Source: Microbacterium sorbitolivorans
GTDB taxonomy: Bacteria > Actinomycetota > Actinomycetes > Actinomycetales > Microbacteriaceae
Length of the DNA: 64,000 nt
Direction of reading: 5' to 3'
Assembly (NCBI RefSeq): GCF_003327285.1
Contig: NZ_KZ848475.1
Span: 186,001 to 250,000, forward strand
Below are positions 10,715 through 19,998 of this stretch, piece by piece. The translations under genes were made by a program, and so were the position numbers. How positions within the stretch are numbered: position 1 is the first letter of the stretch; each line of letters starts with the position of its first letter. Below the pieces are notes generated by a model that worked only from the letters and a program-made list of their open reading frames with translations, was not told the origin of the DNA and searched no databases.

Positions 10715-10730
10715 ATGAACCGGAAGCTCG

Positions 10731-11633
10731 TTAGAGCGACTTCAGGATCTCGCGCATGAGCTGGGCGGTCTCGCTCGGCGTCTTGCCGACCTTCACGCCC
10801 GCGGCCTCGAGGGCCTCCTTCTTCGCGGCGGCGGTACCGGCCGAGCCCGACACGATGGCGCCGGCGTGGCCCATGGTCTTGCCCTCGGGCGCCGTGAAGC
10901 CCGCGACGTAGCCGACGACCGGCTTCGTGACGTTGGCCTTGATGTACTCGGCCGCGCGCTCCTCAGCGTCGCCACCGATCTCACCGATCATGACGATGGC
11001 CTTGGTCTCGGGGTCGTTCTCGAACGCCTCGAGCGCGTCGATGTGCGTCGTGCCGATGACCGGGTCGCCGCCGATGCCGATGGCGGTCGAGAAGCCGAAG
11101 TCGTTCAGTTCGAACATCATCTGGTAGGTGAGCGTGCCCGACTTCGAGACGAGGCCGATCGGGCCCTTGCCCGTGATGTTCGCCGGCGTGATGCCCGCGA
11201 GCGCCTCGCCCGGCGTGATGATGCCGGGGCAGTTCGGGCCGATGATGCGGGTCTTGTTGCCCTTCGACTTGGCGTAAGCCCAAGCCTCGGCGGCGTCGCC
11301 AACCGGCACACCCTCGGTGATGACCACGAGCAGCGGGATCTCGGCGTCAATCGCCTCGATCATCGCGTCCTTGGTGAACTTCGGCGGAACGAAGGCGACC
11401 GAAACGTTGGCGCCCTCCTTCTCCATGGCCTCGGCAACCGTGCCGAAGACGGGGAGCTCGACCTCGCCCGTGCCGGGCTTGTCGTGCGTGACGGTCGTGC
11501 CGGCCTTGCGCGCGTTGACGCCACCAACGACGTTCGTGCCCGCCTTGAGCATCAGCGCGGTGTGCTTCGTGCCCTCGCCACCGGTGATGCCCTGGACGAT
11601 GACCTTCGAGTCCTTGTTGAGGTAAATCGACAT
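10731..11633 (-). CDS. sucD: Succinate-CoA ligase (ADP-forming) alpha subunit
   Basis: SucD binds CoA and carries the phosphohistidine of succinyl-CoA synthetase in the TCA cycle. At 300 aa it has the normal length. The N-terminal CoA-binding domain has [14 protein letters not shown] and [12 protein letters not shown], and the ligase domain has [14 protein letters not shown]. The phosphorylated His is in [12 protein letters not shown] near residue 250. It starts 18 nt after sucC, with which it forms the heterodimer. Confidence 0.97.
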   Translation of the reverse strand: MSIYLNKDSKVIVQGITGGEGTKHTALMLKAGTNVVGGVNARKAGTTVTHDKPGTGEVELPVFGTVAEAMEKEGANVSVAFVPPKFTKDAMIEAIDAEIPLLVVITEGVPVGDAAEAWAYAKSKGNKTRIIGPNCPGIITPGEALAGITPANITGKGPIGLVSKSGTLTYQMMFELNDFGFSTAIGIGGDPVIGTTHIDALEAFENDPETKAIVMIGEIGGDAEERAAEYIKANVTKPVVGYVAGFTAPEGKTMGHAGAIVSGSAGTAAAKKEALEAAGVKVGKTPSETAQLMREILKSL

Positions 11634-11651
11634 TTCTCTGCTGTCCTTATC

Positions 11652-12818
11652 TCAGGCGTTGGCCAGTTCGGCGGCCTTGTCGGCGCCCTCGTCCATGCCG
11701 GCGGCCAGGGTCACGAGCGGGTGGTTCGCGGCCGCGAGGATCGCGCGTCCTTCCTCGACCTGGTTGCCGTCGAGGCGCACGACGAGCGGCTTGGTGGCCG
11801 CGTCGCCGAGGATCTCGAGAGCCTTCACGATGCCCTCGGCAACGGCGACACAGCTGGTGATGCCACCGAAGACGTTGACGAACACGCTCTTGACCTGCGG
11901 GTCACCGAGGATGACGTCGAGGCCGCTGGCCATGACCTGCGCGTTCGCGCCGCCACCGATGTCGAGGAAGTTGGCGGGCTTCACGCCGCCGTGGTTCTCG
12001 CCCGCGTAGGCGGTGACGTCGAGGGTCGACATTACGAGACCGGCACCGTTACCGATGATCCCGACCTCGCCGTCGAGCTTGACGTAGTTGAGGCCGCTGG
12101 CCTTGGCCTTGGCCTCGAGCGGGTCGGCGGCACCCTTGTCTTCGAGCTCTTCGTGCTCGGGGTGGCGAACCTCGGAGCCGTTGTCGTCGAGCGACACCTT
12201 GCCGTCGAGGGCGATGACGTCGCCCTCGCCCGTGAGGACGAGCGGGTTGACCTCGACGAGCGTCGCGTCCTCACCCTTGTAGACGTCGAACAGCTTCACG
12301 AAGACGTCGGAGACCTTCTCGACGAGCTCCTCCGGGAAGTTCGCCGCCTTGGCGATCTCCACGGCCTTCGTCTTGTCGATGCCCGTCAGCGGGTCGACCT
12401 CGACGCGGGCGAGAGCCTCGGGCTTCTCGACGGCGAGCTGCTCGATCTCCATGCCGCCCTCGACGCTGCAGAGCGAGAGGTAGGAGCGGTTGGCGCGGTC
12501 AAGCAGAACCGAGAAGTAGAACTCGCGGTCGATGTTGGCGCCCTGGGCGACCATCACGCGCTTGACGACGTGGCCCTTGATGTCAAGGCCGAGGATGGCC
12601 TTGGCAGCCTCGTATGCCTCGTCGGGGGTCTTGGCGACCTTGACGCCGCCAGCCTTACCGCGGCCACCGGTCTTCACCTGAGCCTTCACGACGACGACGC
12701 CGCCGATCTTCTCAGCCGCTGCCTTCACCTCCTCGGGGGTGTCGGCGACGATGCCGGCGAGCACCGGCACCTCGTACTTCTCAAAAAGGTCTCGAGCCTG
12801 GTACTCATAGAGATCCAC
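11652..12818 (-). CDS. sucC: Succinate-CoA ligase (ADP-forming) beta subunit
   Basis: SucC supplies the nucleotide-binding ATP-grasp domain of succinyl-CoA synthetase. The product is 388 aa from the GTG at 12818, which gives the typical start [23 protein letters not shown] lies 8 nt upstream of that GTG, while an in-frame extension to 12896 has no family support. It contains [18 protein letters not shown] (ATP-grasp loop) and [17 protein letters not shown]. It is the first gene of the sucCD operon. Near the promoter (12867-12880) is an imperfect palindrome, tctcgatgtcgaga. Confidence 0.97.
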   Translation of the reverse strand: MDLYEYQARDLFEKYEVPVLAGIVADTPEEVKAAAEKIGGVVVVKAQVKTGGRGKAGGVKVAKTPDEAYEAAKAILGLDIKGHVVKRVMVAQGANIDREFYFSVLLDRANRSYLSLCSVEGGMEIEQLAVEKPEALARVEVDPLTGIDKTKAVEIAKAANFPEELVEKVSDVFVKLFDVYKGEDATLVEVNPLVLTGEGDVIALDGKVSLDDNGSEVRHPEHEELEDKGAADPLEAKAKASGLNYVKLDGEVGIIGNGAGLVMSTLDVTAYAGENHGGVKPANFLDIGGGANAQVMASGLDVILGDPQVKSVFVNVFGGITSCVAVAEGIVKALEILGDAATKPLVVRLDGNQVEEGRAILAAANHPLVTLAAGMDEGADKAAELANA

Positions 12819-12930
12819 GTTGCTTTTCCTTAAGTGGGCGAACGGGTGCAGAGGCGTGGAAATACGTCTCGATGTCGAGAGAACTCGACCACTCATCAGC
12901 CTACTACCGTCCCGCGGGCCAGGGAAAACG

Positions 12931-12966
12931 CGAAGACGGCCCCGGCGAGTGCCGGGGCCGTCTTCG
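12931..12966 (-). terminator. Intrinsic terminator of the small membrane protein gene
   Basis: A perfect 15-bp GC-rich inverted repeat (cgaagacggccccgg and its complement, 6-nt loop) is followed on the minus strand by cgttttccc. It lies just past the stop at 12978 and insulates that gene from sucC. Confidence 0.85.
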
Positions 12967-12977
12967 GGTGACGTGGG

Positions 12978-13151
12978 TCAGTGAATCTTTTCCTTGCCCC
13001 ACTGCGAGCGGAACATCGGGATCGCCATCGCGAGGCAGACGGCGATGATGCCGGCCGTGAAGACGAGGCCCTGGAACGACGTCACCATGAACGCGACGCC
13101 GAACAGGAAGAGACCGCCGATGAACAGAATCAGCGAAATGATGAACATCAT
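12978..13151 (-). CDS. Small two-helix membrane protein, unknown function
   Basis: A 57-aa protein made almost wholly of two membrane helices (FIISLILFIGGLFLFGVAF and LVFTAGIIAVCLAMAIPMF), ending RSQWGKEKIH. The ATG at 13151 was chosen because GGAGGG lies 8 nt upstream and the product then starts directly with the first helix; an in-frame extension to 13241 adds a polar stretch with no support. It has its own terminator and is divergent from the iron operon. I do not recognise a family. Confidence 0.7.
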   Translation of the reverse strand: MMFIISLILFIGGLFLFGVAFMVTSFQGLVFTAGIIAVCLAMAIPMFRSQWGKEKIH

Positions 13152-13245
13152 GTGGATTAGCCCTCCGCAGCCGGAAAAATCTCCTCTCATCCTACCCGAG
13201 CCGCGGCGCACTCCCGTCGTGTTCACGGGCGGGCCCCGCAAGGTT

Positions 13246-13272
13246 TATATTCATAAGGTAAGCCTCCCCTAA
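13246..13272 (+). promoter_or_regulatory. Iron-responsive promoter: -10 box and DtxR/IdeR-type iron box
   Basis: TATATT at 13246-13251 is a good -10 box. The 19-bp sequence taaggtaagcctcccctaa at 13254-13272 matches the DtxR/IdeR consensus TWAGGTTAGSCTAACCTWA at all but three positions. Ferrous DtxR bound here would cover the transcription start of efeUOB and repress it when iron is plentiful. Confidence 0.85.
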
Positions 13273-13285
13273 CGAATTGGCCCGG

Positions 13286-14191
13286 ATGTTCGCTACTTTT
13301 CTGATCGGGCTCCGCGAGGGGCTCGAGGCCGCGCTCGTCGCCGGCATCCTTGTCGCATACCTTCGACAGCTCGGCCGCAAGGACGCCGTGTGGCGCATGC
13401 TGGCCGGTGTCGCCCTCGCGATTGTGCTCGCGCTGGGCCTCGGCGCGATCCTGACCTTCGGCGCGTACGGGCTCTCGTTCCAGGCGCAGGAGATCCTCGG
13501 CGGCACGCTCTCGCTCCTCGCCGTCGCGATGGTCACGTGGATGATCTTCTGGATGCGCCGCGCCGGCCGCACCATGAAGAACACGCTCGAGTCGGGCGTC
13601 GACCGCGCGCTCGAGAACGGCACCGTCTGGGCGCTCATCGCGATCGGCTTCGTATCGGTCGCCCGCGAAGGCCTCGAGACCACGCTCCTCCTCTGGTCGA
13701 TGGTGCAGTCGTTCGGGCGCACCCCGCTCTCGCTCACGGGCGCGGTTATCGGCCTTGTGACCGCGGCGATCGTCGGCTGGTTCATCGCGCGCGGCGCGGT
13801 GCGCCTCAACCTCGCGAAGTTCTTTACGTGGACGGGCGGCTTCCTCGTCATCGTCGCCGCGGGCGTGCTCGCCTACGCGCTACACGATCTGCAGGAGGCC
13901 GGCGTGATCCCCGGCCCTCCCCCGGCCGCGATCGACGGCGTGACCGTCGTCGGCTGGGCCGCGTTCCCCTTCGGCTGGGCCTTCGACGTCAGCGCCGTGA
14001 TCCCTCCCACGAGCACGGTCGCCGCGCTTCTGCAGGCCGTCGTCGGGTTCACGCCGCAGATGTCGTGGATCCAGGTGATCGCCTGGGCGCTCTACATCGT
14101 CATCGTCGGCTTCATGTTTTGGCGGGGCGTGCGCCGCCCGCAGCGCAGCACCCCCGCAACCTCCCCCTCACAGCAAGGAGTACCTGCATGA
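13286..14191 (+). CDS. efeU: EfeU/FTR1 family iron permease
   Basis: EfeU is the membrane channel of the EfeUOB iron importer. The product is 301 aa with seven membrane helices. It has the paired REGLE motifs of the Ftr1 family, LREGLEAALV near residue 10 and AREGLETTLL near residue 126, which bind iron. ATG 13286 was chosen over TTG 13277 because homologues begin at this point (MFATFLIGLREGLE). Its stop overlaps the efeO start (ATGA). An iron box lies directly upstream. Confidence 0.95.
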   Translation: MFATFLIGLREGLEAALVAGILVAYLRQLGRKDAVWRMLAGVALAIVLALGLGAILTFGAYGLSFQAQEILGGTLSLLAVAMVTWMIFWMRRAGRTMKNTLESGVDRALENGTVWALIAIGFVSVAREGLETTLLLWSMVQSFGRTPLSLTGAVIGLVTAAIVGWFIARGAVRLNLAKFFTWTGGFLVIVAAGVLAYALHDLQEAGVIPGPPPAAIDGVTVVGWAAFPFGWAFDVSAVIPPTSTVAALLQAVVGFTPQMSWIQVIAWALYIVIVGFMFWRGVRRPQRSTPATSPSQQGVPA

Positions 14192-15411
14192 TCCTCACCC
14201 GCGCCACGACGGCCGTCGCCGTCACGGGTCTCGCCGCGCTCGCCCTGTCGGGCTGCGTCGCCAACGACGCCGCCACGAAGGCCGACGCCCTCACGGTCGA
14301 CGCGACCGACAGCACGTGTGCCGTCGCCGCGGCGGAGGCCACGAGCGGCACCGTCGCGTTCGACATCACGAACAGCGGATCCGAGGTGACGGAGTTCTAC
14401 CTGCTCGCGGAGGACGGCCTGCGCATCGTCGGCGAGGTCGAGAACATCGCGCCCGGCGCGTCGCGCTCGCTCACCGTCACGGCGCAGCCGGGCAACTACT
14501 ACACGCTCTGCAAGCCGGGCATGGTTGGCAGCGGCGTGGGCCGCGCGGCCTTCAGCGTGACGGGCGACGCCGTCGAGGTCGATGGCCCCGACGCCGAGCT
14601 CAAGCAGCAGGCCGTCGACCTCTACGCGGGCTTCGTGAAGGACCAGGTCGGCAGCCTCGTGCCCGCCGTCAAGGAGCTCACCGACGCGTACGTGGCGGGC
14701 GACGACGAGTCGGCGCGCGAGCAGTTCCCGAACGTTCGCGCCTTCTACGAGCGCATCGAGCCCGTCGCCGAGTCGCTCGGCGACCTCGACCCGCGCATCG
14801 ACTACCGCGAGGTCGACGCCGTTGCGGAGGGCCTCGACTGGACCGGCTTCCACCGCATCGAGAAGGATCTCTGGGAGCCGGCGAAGGACGCCCTGAACTC
14901 CGACGACTCGTCGGCCTGGCAGGACTGGGAGCCCTCGACCGATGAGCAGCGCGCCGATTTCGCGCAGCTTCTCGTCGACGACGTGCAGGAGCTGTACGAC
15001 TACGTGCACTCCGACGATTTCCAGTCGGCGCTCGACGACCAGGGTGCCGCGGGCATCTCGAACGGCGCGATCGGCCTGCTCGACGAGGTCGCGAACGGCA
15101 AGATCACCGGCGAGGAAGACTGGTGGTCGGGAACCGACATGTGGGACTTCGCGGCCAACGTCGAGGGGAGCGAGATGGCGTACTCGCTCGTCGCCGACCT
15201 CGCGGCCCGCACCGACGAGGGCAAGGCCCTCGCCACCGAGATCGAGGATGGCTACGCGGCCCTCAAGGCCGACGTCGCGACCTACGGCTCGCTCGAGGAC
15301 GGCTTCGTGACGTACTCGGAGCTCACCGACGACGACCGCCGCGTGCTGACCGACGACATCAACACGCTGGCAGAGCCGCTCTCGCAGCTCACGGCTACGA
15401 TCCTGGAGTGA
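14188..15411 (+). CDS. efeO: EfeO iron-uptake lipoprotein (cupredoxin-like and M75/imelysin domains)
   Basis: A 407-aa exported lipoprotein with lipobox LSGC, acylated Cys23. Residues 35-130 form the cupredoxin-like domain, with YYTLCKPGMVG. The remainder is the all-helical imelysin/M75 domain with the HxxE metal motif at His222-Glu225 (FHRIEKDLW). EfeO is thought to bind extracellular iron and deliver it to EfeU. ATG 14188 overlaps the efeU stop, and its TGA overlaps the efeB start by one base (TGATG), giving a tightly coupled three-gene operon. Confidence 0.95.
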   Translation: MILTRATTAVAVTGLAALALSGCVANDAATKADALTVDATDSTCAVAAAEATSGTVAFDITNSGSEVTEFYLLAEDGLRIVGEVENIAPGASRSLTVTAQPGNYYTLCKPGMVGSGVGRAAFSVTGDAVEVDGPDAELKQQAVDLYAGFVKDQVGSLVPAVKELTDAYVAGDDESAREQFPNVRAFYERIEPVAESLGDLDPRIDYREVDAVAEGLDWTGFHRIEKDLWEPAKDALNSDDSSAWQDWEPSTDEQRADFAQLLVDDVQELYDYVHSDDFQSALDDQGAAGISNGAIGLLDEVANGKITGEEDWWSGTDMWDFAANVEGSEMAYSLVADLAARTDEGKALATEIEDGYAALKADVATYGSLEDGFVTYSELTDDDRRVLTDDINTLAEPLSQLTATILE

Positions 15412-16643
15412 TGACAACTCCTTCCGAGCCTCAGGCCGCGTCGGGACTTTCCCGGCGCGGCCTGTTCGGGCTCGTCGGCGCGGCCGGCCTCGCGGTCGGA
15501 ATCGGCGGTGGCGTGCTGGGCACGCTCGCCGCCACCCGTTCCGGCTCCTCCTCGGCCGCGACCTACGACTTCTTCGGCGCCCACCAGGCCGGAATCACGA
15601 CGCCGGTGCAGGATCACCTGCACTTCGCCGCCTTCGACATGGCGAAGGACGCGACGCGCGCCGACCTCATCGAGCTCCTCCAAGACTGGTCATATGCGGC
15701 GTCGCGCATGACGCAGGGCCTCGACACGTCGGCGACGGGCGCGGTCGGCGGATCCCCGGAGGCGCCGCCGGACGACACCGGCGAGGCGCTCGGGTTGCCC
15801 GCGAGCTCGCTCACCATCACGTTTGGTTTCGGCCCCGGCCTCTTCGACGACCGCTTCGGGCTGGAGAACCAGCGTCCCGACGGCCTCGAGACCCTTCCGG
15901 CGTTCCTCGGCGACGACCTCGACCTCAAGAAGAGCGACGGCGATCTCTGCATCCAGGCCTGCGCCGACGACCCGCAGGTCGCGGTCCACGCGATCCGAAA
16001 CCTCACCCGCATCGCCTTCGGCCGCGCGGTCCTGCGCTGGTCGCAGCTCGGCTTCGGTCGCACCTCGCGCACCTCCTCCGAGCAGCAGACGCCGCGCAAC
16101 CTCTTCGGGTTCAAGGACGGCACGGCGAACATCCTCGCCGACGACGACGCGGCACTGACCGATCACGTATGGTCAAGCGACGGCTGGCTCGCCGACGGAT
16201 CCTTCCTCGTCGCGCGCCGCATCGCGATGCGCATCGAGACGTGGGACCGCGTGCGGCTCTCCGAGCAGGAGCGCATCTTCGGGCGCTCGAAGGGCGAGGG
16301 CGCGCCGCTCTCGGGCGGCGACGAGTTCACGGATCCGGACTTTTCCGGATCCGAGATCCCGGCCGACTCGCACGTGCGGCTCGCGCACGCGGAGCAGAAC
16401 GACGGCGTGCGGATCCTGCGCCGCGGGTACAACTACGTCGACGGCAACGACGAGCTCGGCCAGCTGTCGGCAGGGCTGTTCTTCCTGTCGTATCAGCGCG
16501 ACCCGCAGCACTTCATCACGCTGCAGAAGTCGCTCGCTCGCGACGCGATGAACGAGTACATCCGGCACACCGGATCCGGGATCTGGGCGATCCCGCCGGG
16601 TGCGAAGACCGGCTCGTTCGTCGGCGCGGGCCTGTTCGAATAG
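15411..16643 (+). CDS. efeB: EfeB deferrochelatase / DyP-type haem peroxidase, Tat-exported
   Basis: A 410-aa dye-decolourising peroxidase of the Efe system. The N-terminus has a twin-arginine signal (LSRRGLFGLVGAAGLAVG), so it is exported folded with haem. The DyP motif GFKDG is at residues 233-237 with the catalytic Asp236. RLAHAEQNDGVRILRRGY near the C-terminus carries the conserved haem region and distal Arg. EfeB is proposed to oxidise ferrous iron or release iron from haem for EfeO and EfeU. It ends the operon. Confidence 0.95.
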   Translation: MTTPSEPQAASGLSRRGLFGLVGAAGLAVGIGGGVLGTLAATRSGSSSAATYDFFGAHQAGITTPVQDHLHFAAFDMAKDATRADLIELLQDWSYAASRMTQGLDTSATGAVGGSPEAPPDDTGEALGLPASSLTITFGFGPGLFDDRFGLENQRPDGLETLPAFLGDDLDLKKSDGDLCIQACADDPQVAVHAIRNLTRIAFGRAVLRWSQLGFGRTSRTSSEQQTPRNLFGFKDGTANILADDDAALTDHVWSSDGWLADGSFLVARRIAMRIETWDRVRLSEQERIFGRSKGEGAPLSGGDEFTDPDFSGSEIPADSHVRLAHAEQNDGVRILRRGYNYVDGNDELGQLSAGLFFLSYQRDPQHFITLQKSLARDAMNEYIRHTGSGIWAIPPGAKTGSFVGAGLFE

Positions 16644-16684
16644 CCTCGCCGGGAGCGGTGCTGTGGACAGGGCACAAGTTTCTT

Positions 16685-16712
16685 TTGCCCGTCGCACAGC
16701 GCCGCCTAGCGT
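16685..16712 (+). promoter_or_regulatory. Promoter of the acyl-CoA dehydrogenase gene, probably leaderless
   Basis: TTGCCC (16685-16690), 16 nt, then TAGCGT (16707-16712). The -10 box ends 6 nt before the ATG at 16719, so transcription would begin at or next to the start codon. No ribosome site is visible. Confidence 0.6.
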
Positions 16713-16718
16713 GGCGAC

Positions 16719-17948
16719 ATGACCACTTCCCTGCCCGGCGATCGCACGGATTCCTACGACATTCTCGACCCGCTCGACACCGACTACTACGGCGTGTTCG
16801 ATGACATCGACGGCCCCGATCGCGACGCGTGGCGCCGCGCCCGCACCGTCGTCGGCGAGGTCGCAGGCGACCTCTACGACGCATGGGAGACGGCGTCGTA
16901 CCCCCACGAGAAGGTCCTCGCCTCGCTCGGTCGTCACGACGTCATGGCCGACGGCATCGACCACCCCGAGCTGACCCCCCTCTCCCCGCTCGCCGCGGGC
17001 CTCGTCAACATGGAGCTGTCGCGCGGCGACGGATCCCTCGGCACGGTGCTCGCGGTGCAGGGCGGGCTCGCGCTGCGCACGCTCGCGCTCTTCGGATCCG
17101 ACGAGCAGAAGGACGCCTGGCTCGCGAAGCTCGACTCCGGCGAGGTCGCCGGATCCTTCGCCCTCACGGAGCCCATCCACGGCAGCGACTCGACGAGCCT
17201 CGAGACGACCGCGAGCCGCGACGGCGACGAGTGGGTGCTGCGCGGCGGCAAGAAGTGGATCGGCAACGGCGCGTCCGGTGGCATCACCTTCGTGTGGGCG
17301 CGCGTCGACGACCCATCAGACGACGACCACGGCAAGGTCGGCTGCTTCCTCGTTCCGCAGGACACGCCGGGCTACGACGCCGAGGTGATCCAGGGCAAGG
17401 TCTCGCTCCGCGCGATCCACCAGGCACACATCCAGCTGAACGGCGTGCGCGTGCCGCTCGCGAACCGCCTCCCCGGCGCCCACTCGTTCAAGGACACCTC
17501 GCGGGTGCTCTATGCCACCCGCTCCGGTGTCGCGTGGTCGGCGCTCGGACACGCGACCGCCTGCTACGAGGCCGCGCTGCAGTACGCGAGCGAGCGGATC
17601 CAGTTCGGCAAGCCGCTCGCCGGGTTCCAGCTGGTGCAGGAGCGGCTGACCCGCATGCTGTCGCAGCTCACCGGCATGCAGCTCTACTGCCGTCGCCTGG
17701 CCGACCTCGAGTCGGCCGGCAAGCTGCGACCGACGCAGGCCTCGCTCGCGAAGTACACCAACACGCGCGCGGCCCGCGACATCGCCCGCGAGGCGCGCGA
17801 CCTGCTCGGCGGCAACGGCATCCTGCTCGAGAACCGCGTCATCACCCACCTCGTCGACATCGAGGCGATCCACACCTACGAGGGCACCGAATCGGTGCAG
17901 GCGTTGCTGATCGGCCGCGACATCACCGGCGTCGGCGCGTTCGCGTAG
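16719..17948 (+). CDS. Acyl-CoA dehydrogenase, glutaryl-CoA dehydrogenase-like
   Basis: A 409-aa FAD-dependent acyl-CoA dehydrogenase. FALTEPIHGSDSTSLETTA (about residues 147-165) is the FAD/substrate loop. LLGGNGILLENRVITHLVD and the catalytic Glu388 in TYEGTESVQALLIGRDITG match the glutaryl-CoA dehydrogenase branch, which oxidises and decarboxylates glutaryl-CoA from lysine breakdown. The exact substrate is inferred. It is transcribed alone from an apparently leaderless promoter and ends at a strong terminator. Confidence 0.85.
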   Translation: MTTSLPGDRTDSYDILDPLDTDYYGVFDDIDGPDRDAWRRARTVVGEVAGDLYDAWETASYPHEKVLASLGRHDVMADGIDHPELTPLSPLAAGLVNMELSRGDGSLGTVLAVQGGLALRTLALFGSDEQKDAWLAKLDSGEVAGSFALTEPIHGSDSTSLETTASRDGDEWVLRGGKKWIGNGASGGITFVWARVDDPSDDDHGKVGCFLVPQDTPGYDAEVIQGKVSLRAIHQAHIQLNGVRVPLANRLPGAHSFKDTSRVLYATRSGVAWSALGHATACYEAALQYASERIQFGKPLAGFQLVQERLTRMLSQLTGMQLYCRRLADLESAGKLRPTQASLAKYTNTRAARDIAREARDLLGGNGILLENRVITHLVDIEAIHTYEGTESVQALLIGRDITGVGAFA

Positions 17949-17958
17949 CAATAACAGG

Positions 17959-17990
17959 AAGGCCGGCGGCAGCGATGCCGCCGGCCTTTT
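17959..17990 (+). terminator. Intrinsic terminator
   Basis: A 10-bp GC-rich stem (ggccggcggc and gccgccggcc, 6-nt loop) followed by TTTT, just past the acyl-CoA dehydrogenase stop. Confidence 0.85.
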
Positions 17991-18010
17991 GCGTGACAGA
18001 ACGTTTTTCG

Positions 18011-18039
18011 TTGCCATTCTCGAAGCGCTTCGCTAGCGT
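18011..18039 (+). promoter_or_regulatory. Promoter with LacI-type operator for the GH127 gene
   Basis: TTGCCA (18011-18016), a 17-bp spacer and TAGCGT (18034-18039) form a good sigma-70 promoter. The perfect 12-bp palindrome cgaagcgcttcg at 18021-18032 fills the spacer. Its AAGCGCTT core is typical of LacI-family operators, so the gene is probably repressed until its sugar is present. No LacI gene is in the window. Confidence 0.7.
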
Positions 18040-18078
18040 CGGGAGAACCGAGCCTGCATGACCAACGAAGGAGTTTTC

Positions 18079-19944
18079 GTGCCCCGCTCCCCCTACGCCG
18101 CACCGGCGTGCCCCTCGACCGCCGCGCTCACCGCGCTCCCCGTCACCGCCGTCACCCTCGGCGACGGATTTTGGGGGCACCGCCAGGAGCTCAATACCCG
18201 CGCCATCATCCCGCACGCCGTCGGCTGGATGGAGAAGCTCGGCTGGGTCGACAACTTCCGCGATGCCGCGGGCGACGCCCGATACGAGCACCGCGGGGCG
18301 CAGTTCGCCGACTCCGAGATCCACAAGCTCATCGAGGCCATCTCGTGGGACGCGGCTCGAGGGCGCAACGACAACGACGAGATCCTCGACCGGTTGCTGT
18401 CGGCGCTCGCGGGCGCGCAGGATCCGGACGGGTACCTGCACACGCTCTTCGGGCGTCCCTGGCAGCAGCCCCGGTTCTCGGATCTGCAGTGGGGCCACGA
18501 GCTCTACTGTTTCGGCCACCTCATCCAGGCGGCCGTCGCGCACCACCGGGCCACCGGATCCGACCGCTTTCTCGCGATCGCGCGGCGCGTGGCCGACCAC
18601 GTGTGCGTGATGTTTGGCGACGACGGGATGAACCGCATCTGCGGGCACCCCGAGATCGAGCCGGCCCTCGTCGAGCTGTTCCGCGAGACGGGCGACGAGC
18701 GATACCTGCGCCAGGCGAAGCTATTCGTGGATCGCCGCGGCACCGGAACCCTCGGGCTGCACGAGTTCGGCACCGCGTACTGGCAGGACGACATGCCCGT
18801 GCGCGCCGCGACCGTGCTGCGCGGCCACGCCGTGCGCGCCCTCTACCTCGCCGCCGGCGCCGTCGATGTCGCGGTCGAGACGGGCGACGACGAGCTGCTC
18901 GACGTGCTGCGCGAGCAGTGGGACAACACCGTCGCGCGGCGCACCTACATCACCGGCGGCATGGGCTCGCACCACATGGACGAGGCCTTCGGCGACGACT
19001 TCGTGCTGCCGCCCGACCGCTCGTACTGCGAGACCTGCGCCGGCATCGCCTCGATCATGTTCAGCTGGCGGCTGCTCCTCGCGACGGGCGAGGCGAAGTA
19101 CGCCGACCTCATCGAGCGCACGCTCTACAACGTCGTCGCGACCGCGCCGTCGGACGAGGGCACGGCGTTCTTCTATGCCAACACCCTGCACCAGCGCACC
19201 GAGCACGGATCCCCCGCCCTGAGCGACGAGGGCGTCGCCATCCGCGGCGGCGCGGCCGGCCGCCAGGCGTGGTTCGTCGTGTCGTGCTGCCCGCCGAACC
19301 TCGCGCGCACCCTCGCGAGCCTCGGCTCGTACCTCGCGACGGCATCCGGATCCGCGGTGCAGATCCACCAATTCGCGAGCGCGACGATCGAGGCGGGCGG
19401 CGCGCGGATCGAGATGACGACCGCATATCCCGACGACGGCCGGGTGACCATCACCGCGACGGGCGACGCGAGCGTCGCGCTCCGCGTGCCCGCGTGGGCC
19501 GAGGGCGCGACGCTCACGAGCGGCGGCGAGACGGCCGCCGTCGCGGCCGGCGGGTACACGGATCCGGTGCCGCTCGCCGACGGCGAGTCGCTCGTGCTCG
19601 ACCTACCGCTCGAGGTGCGGGTGACGCACCCCGACGAGCGCATCGACGCGATCCGCGGCACCGTCGCGATCGAGCGCGGGCCCGAGGTGTACGCGCTCGA
19701 GTCGGTCGATCTGCCGGGCGACCTCGCGTTCGAAGACCTACGCCTCACCGGCGAGGCGCGCTGGGACGGCGACACAGTCACCGTGCGCGCGTCCGCCGCT
19801 CCCCGCCGCGAGGGCGCGTGGCCTTACGACAGTGCGGCGGCGGCGGCGCCGGCCTCGGGCGAGCGGGACGTGCGGCTCGTGCGCTATCACGGGTGGGCGC
19901 GGCGCGGCCCCTCACGCATGCGGGTGTGGATCCCGACCGCGTAG
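18079..19944 (+). CDS. Glycoside hydrolase family 127 (beta-L-arabinofuranosidase type)
   Basis: A 621-aa cytoplasmic protein without signal peptide. The N-terminal part is an alpha/alpha barrel with beta domains after about residue 430. The zinc and nucleophile residues of GH127 are visible: Glu318 and Cys320 in YCETCAGIASIM, and Cys403-Cys404 in VSCCPPNLART. It probably removes terminal L-arabinofuranose from imported oligosaccharides. GTG 18079 was chosen because AAGGAG lies 5 nt upstream; ATG 18058 is an alternative. The palindrome in its promoter suggests sugar control. There is no linked transporter. Confidence 0.88.
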   Translation: MPRSPYAAPACPSTAALTALPVTAVTLGDGFWGHRQELNTRAIIPHAVGWMEKLGWVDNFRDAAGDARYEHRGAQFADSEIHKLIEAISWDAARGRNDNDEILDRLLSALAGAQDPDGYLHTLFGRPWQQPRFSDLQWGHELYCFGHLIQAAVAHHRATGSDRFLAIARRVADHVCVMFGDDGMNRICGHPEIEPALVELFRETGDERYLRQAKLFVDRRGTGTLGLHEFGTAYWQDDMPVRAATVLRGHAVRALYLAAGAVDVAVETGDDELLDVLREQWDNTVARRTYITGGMGSHHMDEAFGDDFVLPPDRSYCETCAGIASIMFSWRLLLATGEAKYADLIERTLYNVVATAPSDEGTAFFYANTLHQRTEHGSPALSDEGVAIRGGAAGRQAWFVVSCCPPNLARTLASLGSYLATASGSAVQIHQFASATIEAGGARIEMTTAYPDDGRVTITATGDASVALRVPAWAEGATLTSGGETAAVAAGGYTDPVPLADGESLVLDLPLEVRVTHPDERIDAIRGTVAIERGPEVYALESVDLPGDLAFEDLRLTGEARWDGDTVTVRASAAPRREGAWPYDSAAAAAPASGERDVRLVRYHGWARRGPSRMRVWIPTA

Positions 19945-19950
19945 GCGCGC

Positions 19951-19991
19951 AAAAACGGCATGGCACCTGCGTGGGTGCCATGCCGTTTTTT
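19951..19991. terminator. Bidirectional intrinsic terminator
   Basis: A 17-bp near-perfect stem with AAAAA on one side and TTTTTT on the other (aaaaacggcatggcacc and its complement). It serves both the GH127 gene and the convergent SseB gene. Confidence 0.9.
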
Positions 19992-19998
19992 CGTGGAA

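Noticed and set aside
3183..12833. Very long open frames on the plus strand opposite the ABC, purH and sucCD genes (for example 3183-5162, 7123-9075, 10866-12833)
   Set aside because: They mirror well-identified genes, are rich in Arg/Asp/Val/Leu as expected from antisense high-GC codons, and match no protein family.
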